From NCBI RefSeq assembly GCF_008831285.2, contig NC_045139.1, forward strand, positions 23,356,412 through 23,416,411: a DNA stretch of 60,000 nt. Reading direction: 5' to 3'. The translations under genes were made by a program, and so were the position numbers. This DNA is from Nymphaea colorata. Taxonomy: Eukaryota > Streptophyta > Magnoliopsida > Nymphaeales > Nymphaeaceae. Positions 1 through 12,384 of this stretch are shown here, piece after piece. Numbering within the stretch: the first letter of the stretch is position 1; every line of letters begins with the position of its first letter. Below the pieces are notes generated by a model. That model did not search any database, was not told where the DNA came from, and saw only the letters and a program-made list of their open reading frames with translations.

Positions 1-805
1 CAATAAAGTTCTTAAAAGATATGAGATGAAAAATTGTTCTCCTATTTCGGCACCCATAGCTAAAGGGGATAAATTGAGCCTAAATGATTGTTCAAAGGAC
101 GAATTTGAAAAGGCACAAATGATCAACATTCCATATGCATCTGCGGTTGGCAGCTTGCAGTATGCGCAGATTTGTACTAGGCCTGGCATTTCCTTTGCTG
201 TTGGCATGCTTGGTAGATTTCAGTCTAATCCAGGCATGACACATTGGAAGGCCGTAAAGAGAGTCATGTGATACTTGCAAGGGACAAAAGATTACATGTT
301 GACATATCGCAAGGTGGACCATTTAGAAGTGATTGGCTATTCTGATGCCGATCTTGGAGGATGTACCGATAGTAGAAAGTCTACTACTGGTTTTGTTTTC
401 CTTCTATCAGGAGGTGCCATCTCATGGGGGAGCAAAAAGCAGACTGTGACTGCTGCTCACACCATGGAAGCAGAATTCATTGCATTATATGAGACTACAT
501 TACAGGCAATTTGGATAAAGAACTTCATTTCACAGCTCAAGATAGTGGAATCCATTGATAGACCACTTAAGGTTCACTGTGATAATGAAGCTGCAGTGTC
601 TTTTTCCAACAACAACAAAAGTATTACTTCTTGTAAGCATATGGAACTTAAGTATTTTGTTGTTAAGGAAAGGACAGAGAATCAACTAGTGTGTATTCAA
701 CACATTAGAACTACAAATATGATTGCAGATCCTCTTACTAAAGCGCTAGCATCTGGTATGTTCTTTGAGCATGTTAAGAGGATGGGTTTGTGTAGTTTAA
801 TGTAA
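1..805 (+). pseudogene. Ty1/copia pol 3' end (RT tail and RNase H), one nonsense codon
   Basis: This is the C-terminal part of a copia polyprotein; the element continues off the left edge. The first part (about 26-271) shows the end of reverse transcriptase (YASAVGSLQYAQICTRPGI, then FAVGMLGRFQSNPG). The second (275-805) is a copia RNase H, with DADLGGC, then KSTTGFVFLLSGGAISWGSK, TVTAAHTMEAEF, and CDNEAAVSFSNN near the end. Both parts are in the same frame and are separated only by a TGA at 269-271, where family members usually have an arginine before a YLQGTK-like motif. There is no frameshift, so the copy looks fairly young. It ends at TAA in GLCSLM-stop, and an LTR start follows at about 984. 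Confidence 0.9.
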
Positions 806-983
806 ACACACTATTATGCATACAGTTTGTTGATTCTCATTAAGTTTGTTGTCTATTTATTTTGTATTCTCATTTGTTTGTTGAGAAGTTTTGTAAGACA
901 ACAAGGTGGGACCTTGGCATGGATTTTAAGGCTAATCCATTCATTTTGTTTACCCTTGATATCGACTTGGACTAGTGGAAGAT

Positions 984-1155
984 TGTTGGGATTTCCCCAT
1001 CTGGATAGTCATGCGTCGATACGGGTCCATATCCGTTTCGGACCCTTAAGTATAAATACTTGTGTCTTGTGATGGTGTGAGACACATTCAGTTTTTACCG
1101 TCTGGATAATCGGTCCCCTTAGCCATACGTGAATTGCCTGTCCCCATCACTGGGC
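984..1155 (+). mobile_element. start of copia 3' LTR (right boundary uncertain)
   Basis: The bases AGTGGAAGAT followed by TGTTGGGATT (from 984) match the usual polypurine tract and LTR junction of plant copia elements. A TATA-like TATAAATA lies near 1050. No second LTR is visible because the element runs off the left edge, so the right end cannot be placed. About 1155 is only where coding-like sequence begins. Confidence 0.6.
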
Positions 1156-1159
1156 TGCT

Positions 1160-1321
1160 ATGGCTGAGGAGAGAAACCCATTGCCGCCGCCGTCGCCGCT
1201 ACCTCCGCAGGGGAACGACTCTATGGGGACTGTAGCCGTTCTTCCTACAGCCGCCGACATTCAGTCGGCGGTCGCCTCTACAGGTTCTACTTCCGTCCTA
1301 TTTGAAACACATGAATCATGA
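1160..1321 (+). other. short proline-rich ORF just after the copia LTR start
   Basis: A 53-codon ORF starts at ATG 1160 (MAEERNPLPPPSPLPPQ...) and ends at TGA 1319-1321. It is GC-rich, unlike the AT-rich flanks, and proline/serine-rich at its N-terminus. It could be the first codons of a retrotransposon gag, which would imply a second truncated element downstream of the LTR, or a captured host exon. No tRNA primer-binding site is visible between the LTR and the ATG, which argues against a simple LTR-gag order. I do not recognise a domain. Confidence 0.3.
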
Positions 1322-2427
1322 ATGCTTCTTTCAAATTTCTGCATTTTCGTTTGTGCGCTATCTAGATTTCTAGCAAAGCTCCAACACGATATTCCTGTTT
1401 ATTTCAGAATCTTCACAGTTCATTATTTCCCTTCTCATGTTGACAATATCTGAAGTTTCTTGTGAAGGATAATTCTTTGTCTCTGCAAACATTTTTCAAG
1501 GTTTTTACGCCTTCTTGAGTTTTACTTGTGCTCACCACACAAGAATATCTCACAAGAATCTCGACATCTTGATTTGAAAAAAAGAAAAACACAAGAAAGC
1601 CACACAGAAAGCAAGTCCATTTTTATGTGAATCTAACTACCAGACATTTTCACGAATGAGACTTACTCTTGAATGAAATTGAAACAACAGCTGAAAGTTG
1701 AACCTGGATTAGCAGTGAAACAACTTCAGTAATGCCTCTCCAACTGAAGTTGAATACCTATAGCTTTAGCTTGTACAGTTTGATGAGTGCGCATGACAAT
1801 CAAATCACATTCTTGTGTTTGCTAGCCACCATCACTCCTTTTTCTCCACTGAGTATGAAAAAACAGAACCCAAAGTCACAGCAACCAACCCCCAAGGGTT
1901 TCTGATCCCCGCAGACACCAATGTCTAACTTTCCTTTTTGAGCCAAAACATCAATAGTAAAAGCCCAGGCCTACTAGCCTGGCCCAGCCCAACTCTCAGC
2001 TCTAAACGGATAGCTTGTTTGAGGGCTTTAATAAAAAGTTAGGCAGTGATTTGTGGAAAGTAAAATGTTTGGCACTGATCCGTTATTCACCCAAACGTTG
2101 AATGGTCGATCGTAATTTTTTCTTATGAAAAAACATAAATGAGCAAAACGCAGGAGAGAACCCATCAAGCAAGGCAAAGAATGAGATTTAAGAACGAAAC
2201 TAAGAATAAAGTGAAACATGAAAAGTGCATGGCCCTATGACTCACAAAAACATGTAGATGTACAGCATCATAGTTGGCAATCCGACTTGCTCAGACCAAT
2301 AAATAGATCGGGGGTGTGTCAACTTGGGAATCGTTTGAGTGAACCTGAATTAGTAACTGAAGCAACTTACCAGTACTGTCCTGCTTGTGATTGAATCAGT
2401 CTGTCTTGAATCTGTCGACTCAGAAAG
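1322..2427. other. no recognisable feature
   Basis: AT-rich sequence with no long ORF, no RNA gene and no clear transposon ends. Confidence 0.5.
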
Positions 2428-2912
2428 ACAGCTGGTAGTGGATCACTTGCCCAATACTAGAACAGTTTGAGACACTGATTTATCAATGTCCTCAGTCAAT
2501 CTTTGACTATATTCAATAAATTATTCCGCGTCCCAATTTCCAAAAACCAGCACCCCACACATGCGCACGAAAGCGTGTACACATAATACACAAAAGACAT
2601 AAAATACAACCTTCTTCTGCAGTTTTCTTCAGATCAGCTATGCTTTCTTTCAGCCAAGGCAACTGGTAGTGAATGACTTGCCCAATACTGGAACAGTTTG
2701 TTTGAGACAGAGACACTGACTTATCAGTGTCCTGAGTCGATCTTTGACTATATTCAATAAATTATTCCATGTCCCAATTTCCAAAAAACAGCTAACACCA
2801 CACATGCACACGCAGGCGCATACATGTAATACAGAAAAGATGATAAAATGCAACCTTCGTCTGCAGTTTCACCAGTTTCCCCTTCAGACCAGCTAGGCTT
2901 TCTTTCAGCCAA
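2428..2912. repeat. tandem duplication of about 240 bp, two diverged copies
   Basis: Two adjacent units (about 2428-2667 and 2668-2912) share, in order, AGACAGCTGGTAGTG or its equivalent, CCAATACTRGAACAGTTTG, CTTTGACTATATTCAATAAA, TCCCAATTTCCAAAAA, CACACATGC and TGCTTTCTTTCAGCCA. Read on the minus strand, each contains a short coding-like stretch (WLKESIADLKKTAEEG in unit 1, WLKESLAGLKGKLVKLQTK in unit 2) followed by GTTG. These may be a duplicated exon remnant. The parent gene is not recognised. Confidence 0.75.
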
Positions 2913-5409
2913 TTATTAGCATCTTTACAATTAGTTCCAACTAAAAAGTCACTCTCATGTCGCATCAGAACATACGAGCTGAAATTCAGTCAAAGCTAAT
3001 CATGTGTATTTGCACCATGTGTTGCTTCTTTCTATTTTCCTAGTGTGTAAGTGCAAAATGTACCTTTATCTCACATTCAACTAGTGAAATATTTTCTGTT
3101 GTCTGAGATAACTTGCAAGCATATTTGGTGACAGGATTGGGTGCATTTGGAAAAACAAGAAGCCAGAAATGCAAGACCCCAGTCAGCAACCAAGCTCAGA
3201 AAGAGAAGCTGATGAGGAGAAATAAAATGTGAGCACACAAATCAACTTATTCTAGAAAAGAAAGAAGCAGCTCATGTTACACCCATAAGGACAGAAATGT
3301 GAAAGCAAAAAAACAGACCCATACCTATCCAAAAAGAACAAAAAAACAAAAAACAAAAGATTTTTATATTACCCTCCAGAGTATTTGTAGAACACAATAC
3401 TTGAGCAAAGGTTAAATGAACCTACCAACTAATGTTCTCAGCCCCAATCACTTGACGATTCAAGAAGCACCATCATTTCTTCCAGGCTTCCACATTCTTC
3501 ACCCTGCATATCTACTGCCCACTACGCAGGACTACATCCATCCATATGAATGCTCAACTTAAAAGCATAAAGCTGCTTCAATTTAAGGGTCACAAATTTG
3601 TTCATAATGCATAAAATGCATCTGAATATACAGGCAGTCACACTTGTGATCATTCTGAAAAAATTCCGAAAATTGATACCACAGCTACACTTTAGGCCAT
3701 GCAAAATTACATTGGGTTTCAAGGAGAGATCTACTAACTGCACCCTTGCACATGGATCTGGTTAGATGGGTAGAGTAGTGGTAGACCAGTCATGCAAGAC
3801 CCTAGTGACCTGATCCACAAACACGACAATAGTTGAACTCAATCCATATTTCTTTCTATGGAAAGAGATAAAGACTCCATATCAACAAAAACCGATTTTC
3901 TTCCCATGGTTCTTTAAGTTCATGCTGCAATCAAATACTGAGATGATATGCTTATATAGATCCTTTAACTGCCTGATTACAGAAGAGACAGTTATCCAGC
4001 AGCCAAATGAATGAACACGGCACCTCCCTTTACCTCAGAAAATAAAAGAACACATTTTTCAAAAAAGCACTTATTGCAAAAAGGCCAAGAAAAAGATTAG
4101 ATGAAATCAGGGACATAAAACCTGTGCAACTTCAACAGAACTATTCAAAAATGTCACCATTCAAAATCGACCCGGTGCTTTTGAAAAGGAATACCCAAAC
4201 TCCGGGTCAAGATGGAATAACGGACTAGCTTTAATCGCTTGTCCCAAATGGTATGCCTCTCCTAAAACAAAGGAAACCTTACAGAATCCATCAAAGTCGT
4301 TAACATGGAATAACGAGTCAGATTGAATCGTTTTTCCTAAATGGCCTACCTCTCCTGAGACATGGAAATAATGAAGAATTCATCACACTCAACATGACTG
4401 GAATACGTTCGAGCGGCTTCATCTATTTCATGAACAGACTAGCGGGTTGGTAATGAGATGAGCAAACATTTTTTAAGACCAAAGCAAGATTGGATAGTAC
4501 CTCCTATCCCCAGGAAGCCTGGAAACATGACAAGAGACGTCAAGGTTTTACTTTGAATTTTGAAATAGTTCAAAAATGATCAATTCGACTCATAAGCCTT
4601 AGCCATTCTCTTTCCGAGAACGACTAAAGTAAAACTTTAAACGTCTGCAGGCGGAGAGACTAGTGGCCCTTTTCATAAACCTTCTGGTTCTTCCCCCAAA
4701 TTTTCAATTATCATGGTTTTGATAATTGCACATTGAGCTGACAGTGCCTCTTGATCAATGTGTTTGGATTTGTGATAGAAGAGATGCAAGAAGGCCGCCC
4801 ATTCACAGTCACATACAAATGGATTGGCTGTTGTTTCTCATTTGTGCAACTAGCAGCTCAAGGAAAGGAAATGGGAGGGAGACATCGATGCTGCTAAACC
4901 ACCCGAGCAGACAGCACAACAGAAGAGAGGCGTTCTTCATTGAATAAACATTCAGCAGGTCACTTTCACGCACTAGCGATTGTTTTCATGTTGCTACTGT
5001 TTCTTCCGGTCAGATTGCACTGTATCTCTTGGTTTGCCTATGTGATTATTAGAGTCATATATCTTTCTAATATGTATGAAGAAATGATATTCCTTGATAT
5101 GACAAAAAAAAAATGATGTCTTTCTAATATGACCCAATTAAATGCTGACCCAAAATGACGCCTTATAATAGATTGGGTCAGCATGGCACGAATAGATTGG
5201 AAATTTTTATATTACATAAATTACTTTAAAAAAGATAGATTTTGGCGTCTATATAAGGTATGAATATATGTAAGCTTATGGTAAGTTGTCCAATCAGCTT
5301 CTTTTAATGGTAAGCCGTCCAAACAACTTAGAGTGTCTTGGAACTAGCTTTTGTAAAAGTAAACAAGTTGTCGTCGATTTAGAAAAATTTTTGTGGATGG
5401 CATTGATTT
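2913..5409. other. no recognisable gene; one imperfect direct repeat
   Basis: No gene or transposon body is recognised. Two imperfect direct copies of ATGGAATAACG plus about 55 following bases (near 4213 and 4306) share CCTAAATGG-like and CTCTCCT motifs. A 73-codon ORF at 4726-4947 has no recognisable domain. Confidence 0.4.
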
Positions 5410-6734
5410 ATCCTCGGCAAGTCCGGCTGTGCCCAACCAAACCCTTGACCGACACTCCACCCCAGGCTCATTGAACTCAAGGCATTTCAATCTCAAGATC
5501 CTTGGAAATTTTAGGGCCAGACTTTTTCAGGATCGGTCGTATATTTACCAATGGTAACGAGAGCAAGGACTAGATTCTATCTTTTTAGCTGCGTAAGAAG
5601 CTAAACGTCATTGTGAATGCAGTGCAAAATTAAAGTAAACAGCTGATACTGTTTGAAATCATTTGTTTTAATGAAAAAGTAATGTGACCTCATAATTAAG
5701 GGAACTTAGATACAACGAAAAGGACAAAACAACACAAGAATGTGAACTTAAACCACATGTTTTTTTTGCGTAGCTATCTATGTGCAATTCAATCGGTTTC
5801 GAAAATTAAAGAGACACAAAGACGAGTAAGTTTAGCAATCATTTTTGCATTTGCACATTATTTTTGTATTAATTCTATTCGCTTAGTTATTTAAAAGTTT
5901 CTAATGTTTGATAACTTCAATTTTATTACTTTCAAAGTTTGACGTGCATGTTTCGATACATGATTTTTTCTATACTTTTGTTTTTTTAATAAAAATCAAC
6001 AATATTGTGATGGCAAAGGTCAACAAGTTAGTGAAGTATGTTTTTTATTAATGACCGATGATATAGCAGTGGAAAAAGTAATTGGTATAGATCTTTATCG
6101 ATGACTACTAATATTGCTAGATCTTTATCGATGACTACTAATATTACTATAGACTGATAAGCTTTAGTAAAGGTTTGCTCTTTACTGATGCGAAAAACGG
6201 TACTTTCCAGTGACGTTTTATTTGTGCCACTGATGTTCTTGCAGTGAAAGTATCAGTGACATTGCTTACAATTTTAAAAGTTTTACTAATGTTTTCGCTA
6301 TCTTTACTGATGTTATCCTAGTGTCAGTAAATACATATTTTTTATTGCATTCATCTAGCCACATGGCTGAATAGGTTGAAACAAGGCTTCTTGTAAGATT
6401 CAAAAAATTAGTAAATTAATAGCAAAAACCATCCTATTCATTTCTTCAATAGGCAATAAAGATACATATGAAAGTTGAAGTCCGTACCACTCATTTTCCT
6501 CAAATACATATTTTTTTAACATAAAGAATGAGACTAAATTAACTTATAAAAGACAATTATTCTACCAAAAAAGTAAGACAAGTAAATTTTGGATTTTTCA
6601 TACCTATCATTGCTTCATTTCCACAATTTTCCTTTATTTCTTTTCAACCTATAGTTGCCATATGAAGTTGGATCTTTGACTATATAATGTAAGTCTCAAG
6701 TTCTTTTTTTACACAATCCAATGGTCTCTTCTTC

Positions 6735-6810
6735 TCATTGTATAGAATGAAGAAGTTGTTCCAAAACTCCTAAAGCACAAAATTTTTGGTACATTCTCAA
6801 TTTGTTTTTG

Positions 6811-6852
<42 letters not shown>

Positions 6853-7022
6853 TGATATTCTTGTTTAGTGAGTTTCTCAAGCAAGTCTCCTTTTACCTTC
6901 TCAATGGAGGCCAATATGTGGGATAAATGGTAGTGCATTTTGATTTCAGAACTTCCACTCCTTGTAAATAGATCCATTGCACCTTGTACAATTAGAAGGC
7001 TTTCTTGTTTGAATGACATCAA
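6735..7022 (-). pseudogene. unrecognised ORF fragment, conserved in copies A, B and C
   Basis: The minus strand reads LLIVQGAMDLFTRSGSSEIK, then HLSHILASIEKVKGDLLEKL and TKQEYQT. The downstream part is interrupted by a (TA)n tract at 6811-6849 that copies B and C lack. The same peptide recurs at 14877-15071 and in copy C near 21180-21350 with few changes. It looks like an exon or transposon ORF fragment. I do not recognise the family. Confidence 0.45.
6811..6849. repeat. (TA)n microsatellite
   Basis: About 19 TA units. Copies B and C have T-rich sequence at the same place, so the expansion is specific to copy A. Confidence 0.95.
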
Positions 7023-7525
7023 GAAGCCATTCTCTTGACATTGTTTACCAAAAGGACAACATTATAGTATGTCTATGTCAAACTCAATTGTTTTTTAGTT
7101 TCTCCCCTCATTTACTTTCAGAGTTTTCGATGTCCTTTCTTGATGAATGAATTATCGTTAAACTAAATCTTCTTTTGTAATATATCAAAATTATTGACAG
7201 TTTTCTACAATTTCAATTGTAGTATACATGAGAAAGACATGAGATGTCTAGCAACTTGCTCCATGTCCTAGAGGATATGCAATGAATCTTGATTTTTTGC
7301 AATGCATATAATTTAAGTACTTTCATGCACATAGGCATTCAAGGAAACTGGTTACATGCACACCACTCTAGGCTCATTTGAATTATTATGATGGCAAAAT
7401 TAATCTCTTGCATCATTTTTTAAAGAAGTATGGAATATGACAATGTTTCTTTCATATCTAGCCAAGTCATATAAACATTGTTTCATGGAAATTATGATGA
7501 TTGATGCATGAATTGATGGGATAAA

Positions 7526-7542
7526 CACTACTAGGAAATGTG
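7526..7542 (+). mobile_element. CACTA-like transposon terminus (copy A)
   Basis: CACTACTAGGAAATGTG resembles the terminal inverted repeat of plant CACTA (En/Spm) elements, and GTTTTAGTGGCAATC follows. The same end is at 16600 in copy B. No matching inverted end was found, so the element body cannot be delimited. Confidence 0.45.
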
Positions 7543-7715
7543 TTTTAGTGGCAATCAAAACCATGCTAGATCATTAAAAAACCATCATAAAAATTTTTTA
7601 GCTATGATTGTATACATGAATAACAATGGTTTAGGGTTTATCAATTCACACTGATAATAAAGGAGGTTTATCTTTGTTGCCAGTTTTAATTTCAACAATA
7701 TGTCCAAACAGTTGG

Positions 7716-8005
7716 CTACAACAGGAAAAGAAGTGTCGGGCATGGTCAAAGGTGTGGAATCCAATCACGTTAGAGTTCATGAGATCCTAGAAGACCTAGT
7801 TCTGAATTTGAAGGTCCTATCAATATGTGATGATGAAAACATGCTCTGCATGTTTGTGCAATGGAACTCGTTGTACCAATTAGGCTATGTCATATATTTT
7901 GTGCTCTAGTCATGTTCGAGGCTAAGTTCTCTAGGCTCTCCTGAACTCTAATGCAATTTGATTCCACACCTTTTACTGTACCAGACACTTCTTTTCTTGT
8001 TGTAG
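7716..8005. mobile_element. foldback element A1
   Basis: The left arm starts CTACAACAGGAAAAGAAGTG and continues through AAGGTGTGGAATCCAATC and GTTAGAGTTCATGAGATCC. The right arm is its imperfect reverse complement, ending ACACTTCTTTTCTTGTTGTAG. Arms are about 85-90 bp around a loop of about 115 bp. Three related copies lie at 8703, 16789 and 17761. Confidence 0.75.
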
Positions 8006-8329
8006 GCAGATGTTTCATCTGAGTTACAAGTTCAAGAGGAGTTATATTTGGCTAGAGTACGTTGGAAACGTTGTATGCATTAGGTGTGGGGATTACATGG
8101 TTCAACTTTAGTCTATTCTTGATCTTTTAGAGATTGAAGTTAGAGATGTTGAACTTAAAGAGAAATTTGGGTATAAAATAGCGTTGTTTTGAGAATATTA
8201 TATGCACATATTCATAAGGATCAGCTTGAACTAGACACTATGGAGCAGCTGCTGCTTTCACATCTAGAATGGGGTTGGGAGGTGATCTTTGTCCAAATTT
8301 CTAATCACGTCAAAGGTTGAGGGAAAGAT

Positions 8330-8596
8330 GTGTATAAAGTACAAACTAAAACTTACTACACTATGAAACATATTGATGAAAATTTTTTGAAACCCATTAC
8401 AAGCCAATGGCGCCATCAACTCATAGACAAACCACTTCATTTCTATAAGAGAAGTAGCATATTAGGTGATATTTTGGATGTTGACTTATTACAACAACTA
8501 GAGATAGAATGGCATACATATGACAAAAATCACAAAAGATTAGGAAACTCACCATATTTTATCATCTTCTTCTTTGCATGGTATGTGCTCTTGTAA
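8330..8596 (+). pseudogene. unrecognised ORF fragment next to foldback A1
   Basis: The ORF reads YKVQTKTYYTMKHIDENFLK, then SQWRHQLIDKPLHFYKR and LGDILDVDLLQQLEIEW. It recurs in copy B at 17388-17714 with few substitutions. A more decayed paralogue follows each second foldback (about 9450-9590 and 18570-18710). This suggests the foldback plus ORF unit was duplicated before the large A/B duplication. No family is recognised. It may be a piece of a transposase or a captured host exon. Confidence 0.45.
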
Positions 8597-8702
8597 TTCA
8601 GTTTGTTGTTCTGCGTGGTCAATTTTAATTCCAACAATATAACCAAAGTATTCTAGCCCAATATTACACCTATTGGACCTATAATTCAGACCAAACATTT
8701 GA

Positions 8703-8991
8703 CTACAACAAGAAAGGAAGTGTTAGGCAGATCAAACGTATGAAATTCAATCATGTTAGAGTTTAGGAGATCATAGAGGACCTAGTTTAGAACTAAAAGG
8801 TCCTATCATTCTCACTTGATGGAAACAGTGTATACATGTTTATGTAGTGGAACTCATAGTGCCAACTAGTCCATGTCATACATTATGTGATCTAGTCCTG
8901 TTCGAGAATAGGTTCTCAAGTCTCTCCTGAACTCTAACACGATTGGATTCCACACCTTTGACTCTACCCTGACACTTCTTTTTTGTTGTAG
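8703..8991. mobile_element. foldback element A2
   Basis: Same family as A1: CTACAACAAGAAAGGAAGTG at the left, CACTTCTTTTTTGTTGTAG at the right. Pairing extends outward: GCCCAATATTACACC (left) pairs with GGTGTTATATTGGGTT (right), so the full arms reach about 8640 and 9044. A solo LTR interrupts the right arm at 9045. Confidence 0.75.
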
Positions 8992-9044
8992 GTGGACATT
9001 TGGTTTGAGCTACAAGTCTAAGAGGTGTTATATTGGGTTAGAGT

Positions 9045-9214
9045 TGTAACAACCCGACCCACTGGGCTCGGGTCCTTGCTTCGTTGGAACCCAACTCACC
9101 CCCCAGCAATTTCGGTTTCAACATAAAAAAGGCTAGGAACCAGGACAACCATTTATGGTAATGAGCCCCTTTATAAACTCTTGAAGAATCCTCACAATCT
9201 TCAATACGAGACTT
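9045..9214 (+). mobile_element. truncated solo LTR (copy A)
   Basis: Begins TGTAACAACCCGACCCACTG directly after AGAGT, as in the complete copy at 18103-18293. The right end with its TTACA terminus is missing here. Confidence 0.7.
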
Positions 9215-9616
9215 TGGTCACAATTTATGCATCAGCTGTGGGGATTCACATGGTTCAACTTCAATGTATTCATGATATATGGATGATTGAATTTTGTGGA
9301 TAAGATAGTGTTATTTGGAGAGGATTATATGGATATATTCAAAGGGAAAAACTTGAAACTGCTAGTATGGAGCTACCATGGCTTTCACAGCCATAATGGA
9401 GTACGGAAGTTGTCTTATTTTAGAATTCTAGTCACATGAGAGGTGGGAACAAAGATGAGTATAAAGTGCAAACTAGAACTCACAAGGCTATGAAACAAAT
9501 TAACGAAAAATTTGAGAGTCCGGTTATAAGCATATGGTGCCATGAACTCATAGATAGATCCTTCATTTCTTTGAGAAGTGTAGCGACATAGTATTGGGTA
9601 GAGAAAAAATTCATTA

Positions 9617-9794
9617 TGACTAACCGTAATCCCATGTTAAAAGGGGGATTAGGCATAACTAAAAGTTTACAAAAAAAGTTTAGAAAAGATAAGTAAATAC
9701 TAAAGAGGGCTTATACTAAACTGAAAAATATAAAGCTTCCTAAAAAATCCATTAATCACCCACATTGCCTAAAACTAATATTATTTCTCAACGC
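9617..9794 (-). mobile_element. probable 3' LTR of the antisense copia relic (copy A)
   Basis: Read on the minus strand, a polypurine tract (AACTTGAGGGGGAGC, 9794-9808) is followed by GTTGAGAAATAATATTAG and runs to about GTTAGTCA. The outer end is a guess based on a terminal CA. The equivalent region in copy B lies just below 18905. Confidence 0.4.
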
Positions 9795-11213
9795 TCCCCC
9801 TCAAGTTGGAGCATAGATATCTATCATGCTTAGATTGTTACAACATTTAGAAAAATCTCCAATTGAAAGATGCTTCATAAGGATATTAGTTGTTTGATCT
9901 TTGAAGAAACATGAATTGTAGATACCACTCTATATTGAAATAAATCTCTGGTGTGGTGACAGTCAACTTCAATGTGCTTAGTCCTTCAATGGAAAAACAG
10001 ATTGTTAGCTATGTATGTGGCAGTCCAATTATCACAATACATCCTTATAGAAAGATTGACTAAAACTCCTAAGCTTGTGAGCATATAGTTGACCCAAAAC
10101 ATTTTGGCTGTAGTTTGGGCCTTAGCCCTATGCTCTGACTCGATGCTCAATCTAGCTACCACGTTCTACTTCTTGTTATGCCAAGATATAAGATTGCTTC
10201 CAAAAAGAACATGTAGTTGACTTCATGTCTTCAACATACCTAGTATAATCAGCAACACTAAAGGCTTCAACCTTGAAAGGTGATCCCTTTTTGAACCACA
10301 ACTCCTTTCCTGGGGATGATTTCAAGTATTTAAGCACCATCATAGCAGCTTCCCAATGCACCTTTCTGGGCTTCTCTATAAATTGAATTAGCTTTCTCAT
10401 AGCAAAACTGATGTCAGGTCGAGTGTTAGTGACATGGAGAAGCTTACTGAGGAGAGATTGGTATGAGCATACCCACTTTCTGATTGATCATCATGAAGAT
10501 GTAGTCAATGATTCATAAGTAGTGTGGCAAATTTTGCTCCTAATATCTCAGTTTCTTGTAACAGATCAAGTACATACTTCCTTTGTGATATGATTGCCCC
10601 ATTCTTGATTCGTGCTACCTAAATTCGAAGGAAGCATATCAATTGGCCTAGATCTTTCATTACAAAGTGTTGTTGAAGACACTAACTTTGTAACAAAAAT
10701 TTCTTCGTTATTCTCACCTATCAAAATAATACCGTCCACATAAACTACAAGAGTAACCATATCTCTAGATCCTCTTTTAATGAAGAGTGAGCGATCCAAC
10801 TGAGACCTCTGAAACCCAAACATCGACACCACTTTTAATAGTTGATGAAACTGAGCACGAGGACTCAGTTTAAGTCCTATATGGTCTTTCATAGATTATA
10901 GACGTACATTCCCCCTTACTCTCAAAGCCCGAGGATTGCTGTATATAGACTATTTCAAACATGTCTCTATAAAAAAATGCGCTCTTGACATCTAACTGAT
11001 ACATAGGCCATTTCTACTGAACAACAATCAAAATTATAAGTCCAATGGTCCCCAACCTAGCAAATGGAAAAAAAGTCTCGAAGAAATCTAAACTGAACGA
11101 AGCTATTACTCACATGATTAGTACTAACAAAGTTAGAACTAAGATTCAAAATACACTTCCTTTTTCCTTTCTGAGTAGTAATGGGTAGACCTTCTAGATG
11201 CTCAAAATCATGT
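9795..11213 (-). pseudogene. degenerate Ty1/copia pol (RT and RNase H), copy A
   Basis: Minus-strand fragments give copia RT (RSQLDRSLFIKRGSRDMVTL, then VVYVDGIILIGENNEE; 10566-10892), the RT to RNase H linker (IEKPRKVHWEAAMMVLKYLK, SPGKELWFKKG; 10176-10400) and an RNase H remnant ending near 9800. The RT catalytic box is YVDG instead of YVDD, so the enzyme would be inactive. Several frame breaks are present. Upstream coding stops at 11213, where homology to copy B ends. Confidence 0.85.
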
Positions 11214-11360
11214 GTAAGAGGAAGGAAGCTGTGAGTACTGTTATTCTAAATATAAGAGGAAGGAAGTCCATTGGTTAAAAAGTTGTGAGTACTGTTATTT
11301 TGAATATAAGAGGAAGGAAGTCCATTGGTTGAAAAGCTATGAGTACTGCAATTGTAGATC
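11213..11360. repeat. short tandem repeat, about 54-bp unit
   Basis: Units containing AAGAGGAAGGAAGTCCATTG and GTGAGTACTGTTATT recur about two and a half times. They lie exactly where copy A departs from copy B. Confidence 0.7.
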
Positions 11361-12384
11361 CACCATTTGTTAAATCCGTAGATCTCGCCTTGAAATCCAG
11401 CCTTGGATTTAAGATCCGAGGCTATTAAACACGGTGTAAGGGTTTCTTCAGCACAAAAATCAATTCTGGCCTCTTGAGCAGATCAGCAACTCGCTTGAGC
11501 GATGGCGACGTAGTTGGTGTACCTATACAGATTTTGGAGAAGAAACAAAGGCAAAAAAAAAAAAAGACACCGGGAAATCCACCTAAACTGACTCCACAAT
11601 ATCAACACATAATTTGAGGAAACCCACCTAGGGCTCAACATAATTTAGAAGGCAACCTACTATTAGAAAAATAATAGTCAATCATTCCTCAAAAATTTCC
11701 TAAATGCGACATTCATGTCTTGAAAAATACAAGTATTATATATTAGCATTTGATTTGCTTAACAAATGCACTCATCCATATTAAGTCAAGACGAAAATTT
11801 GTTGTTGCAATTGCATCCTATGCAAATAGCTATGTAAGGCTAATGACTTCTTATCACACTATACAATTACTAATTTTTTTTTTCATTTACTCAAAAAATT
11901 TCTCAAAAGTGCGGTAGAAATTAGGGCTCTAAGCTATTGAATAACAACTTAAACCAAGAAAATAACAGGATAGTGCTTTCTCCTCCATGACCAAGATTTT
12001 GGAATGAGATTTCTAGAATCTTCATTCTGGAATTAGTGATGTGGGAAACAAGATGCCTAATTCCAAAACTGATTTTTGTTTGCCTAAATGGAATTGGTTT
12101 TTTTGGAATCCCATTTCTACATTTGATGGGCATGGACAGATCACTGGAAATTAAACATTGTTATTGAGATTTTTTAAAAGCTGTGAGTTATTTGTGTAAA
12201 ATTTTATAAGGAATTGTAGTATTCCCACAAGTTCTAAAAAGTGAGCTATTGAGAAATCGAAGCAATTGTTTTTAAAAGGATGCTGCGCCAATTTGAAAAT
12301 TCACAAAACATCGTGTGGCAGACATGAAATTTTTTGTAAACGGTATGGCCATTCGATGCATATTTTTTTTTCATTTTTGCCACT

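Larger units (their letters stand above)
5410..11213. repeat. segmental tandem duplication, copy A
   Basis: The segment is repeated at about 13497-20327 in the same order and orientation, with long identical stretches. It begins around CCGGCTGTGCCCAACCAAA. The match stops at AAAATCATGTGT (about 11213), after which the copies differ completely. Copy A lacks about 1 kb present in B (15395-16440). It carries a CACTA-like end, two foldback elements, a truncated solo LTR and a copia pol relic. The short third copy C shows that an insertion in the missing kilobase is ancestral, so A has probably lost it. Confidence 0.85.
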
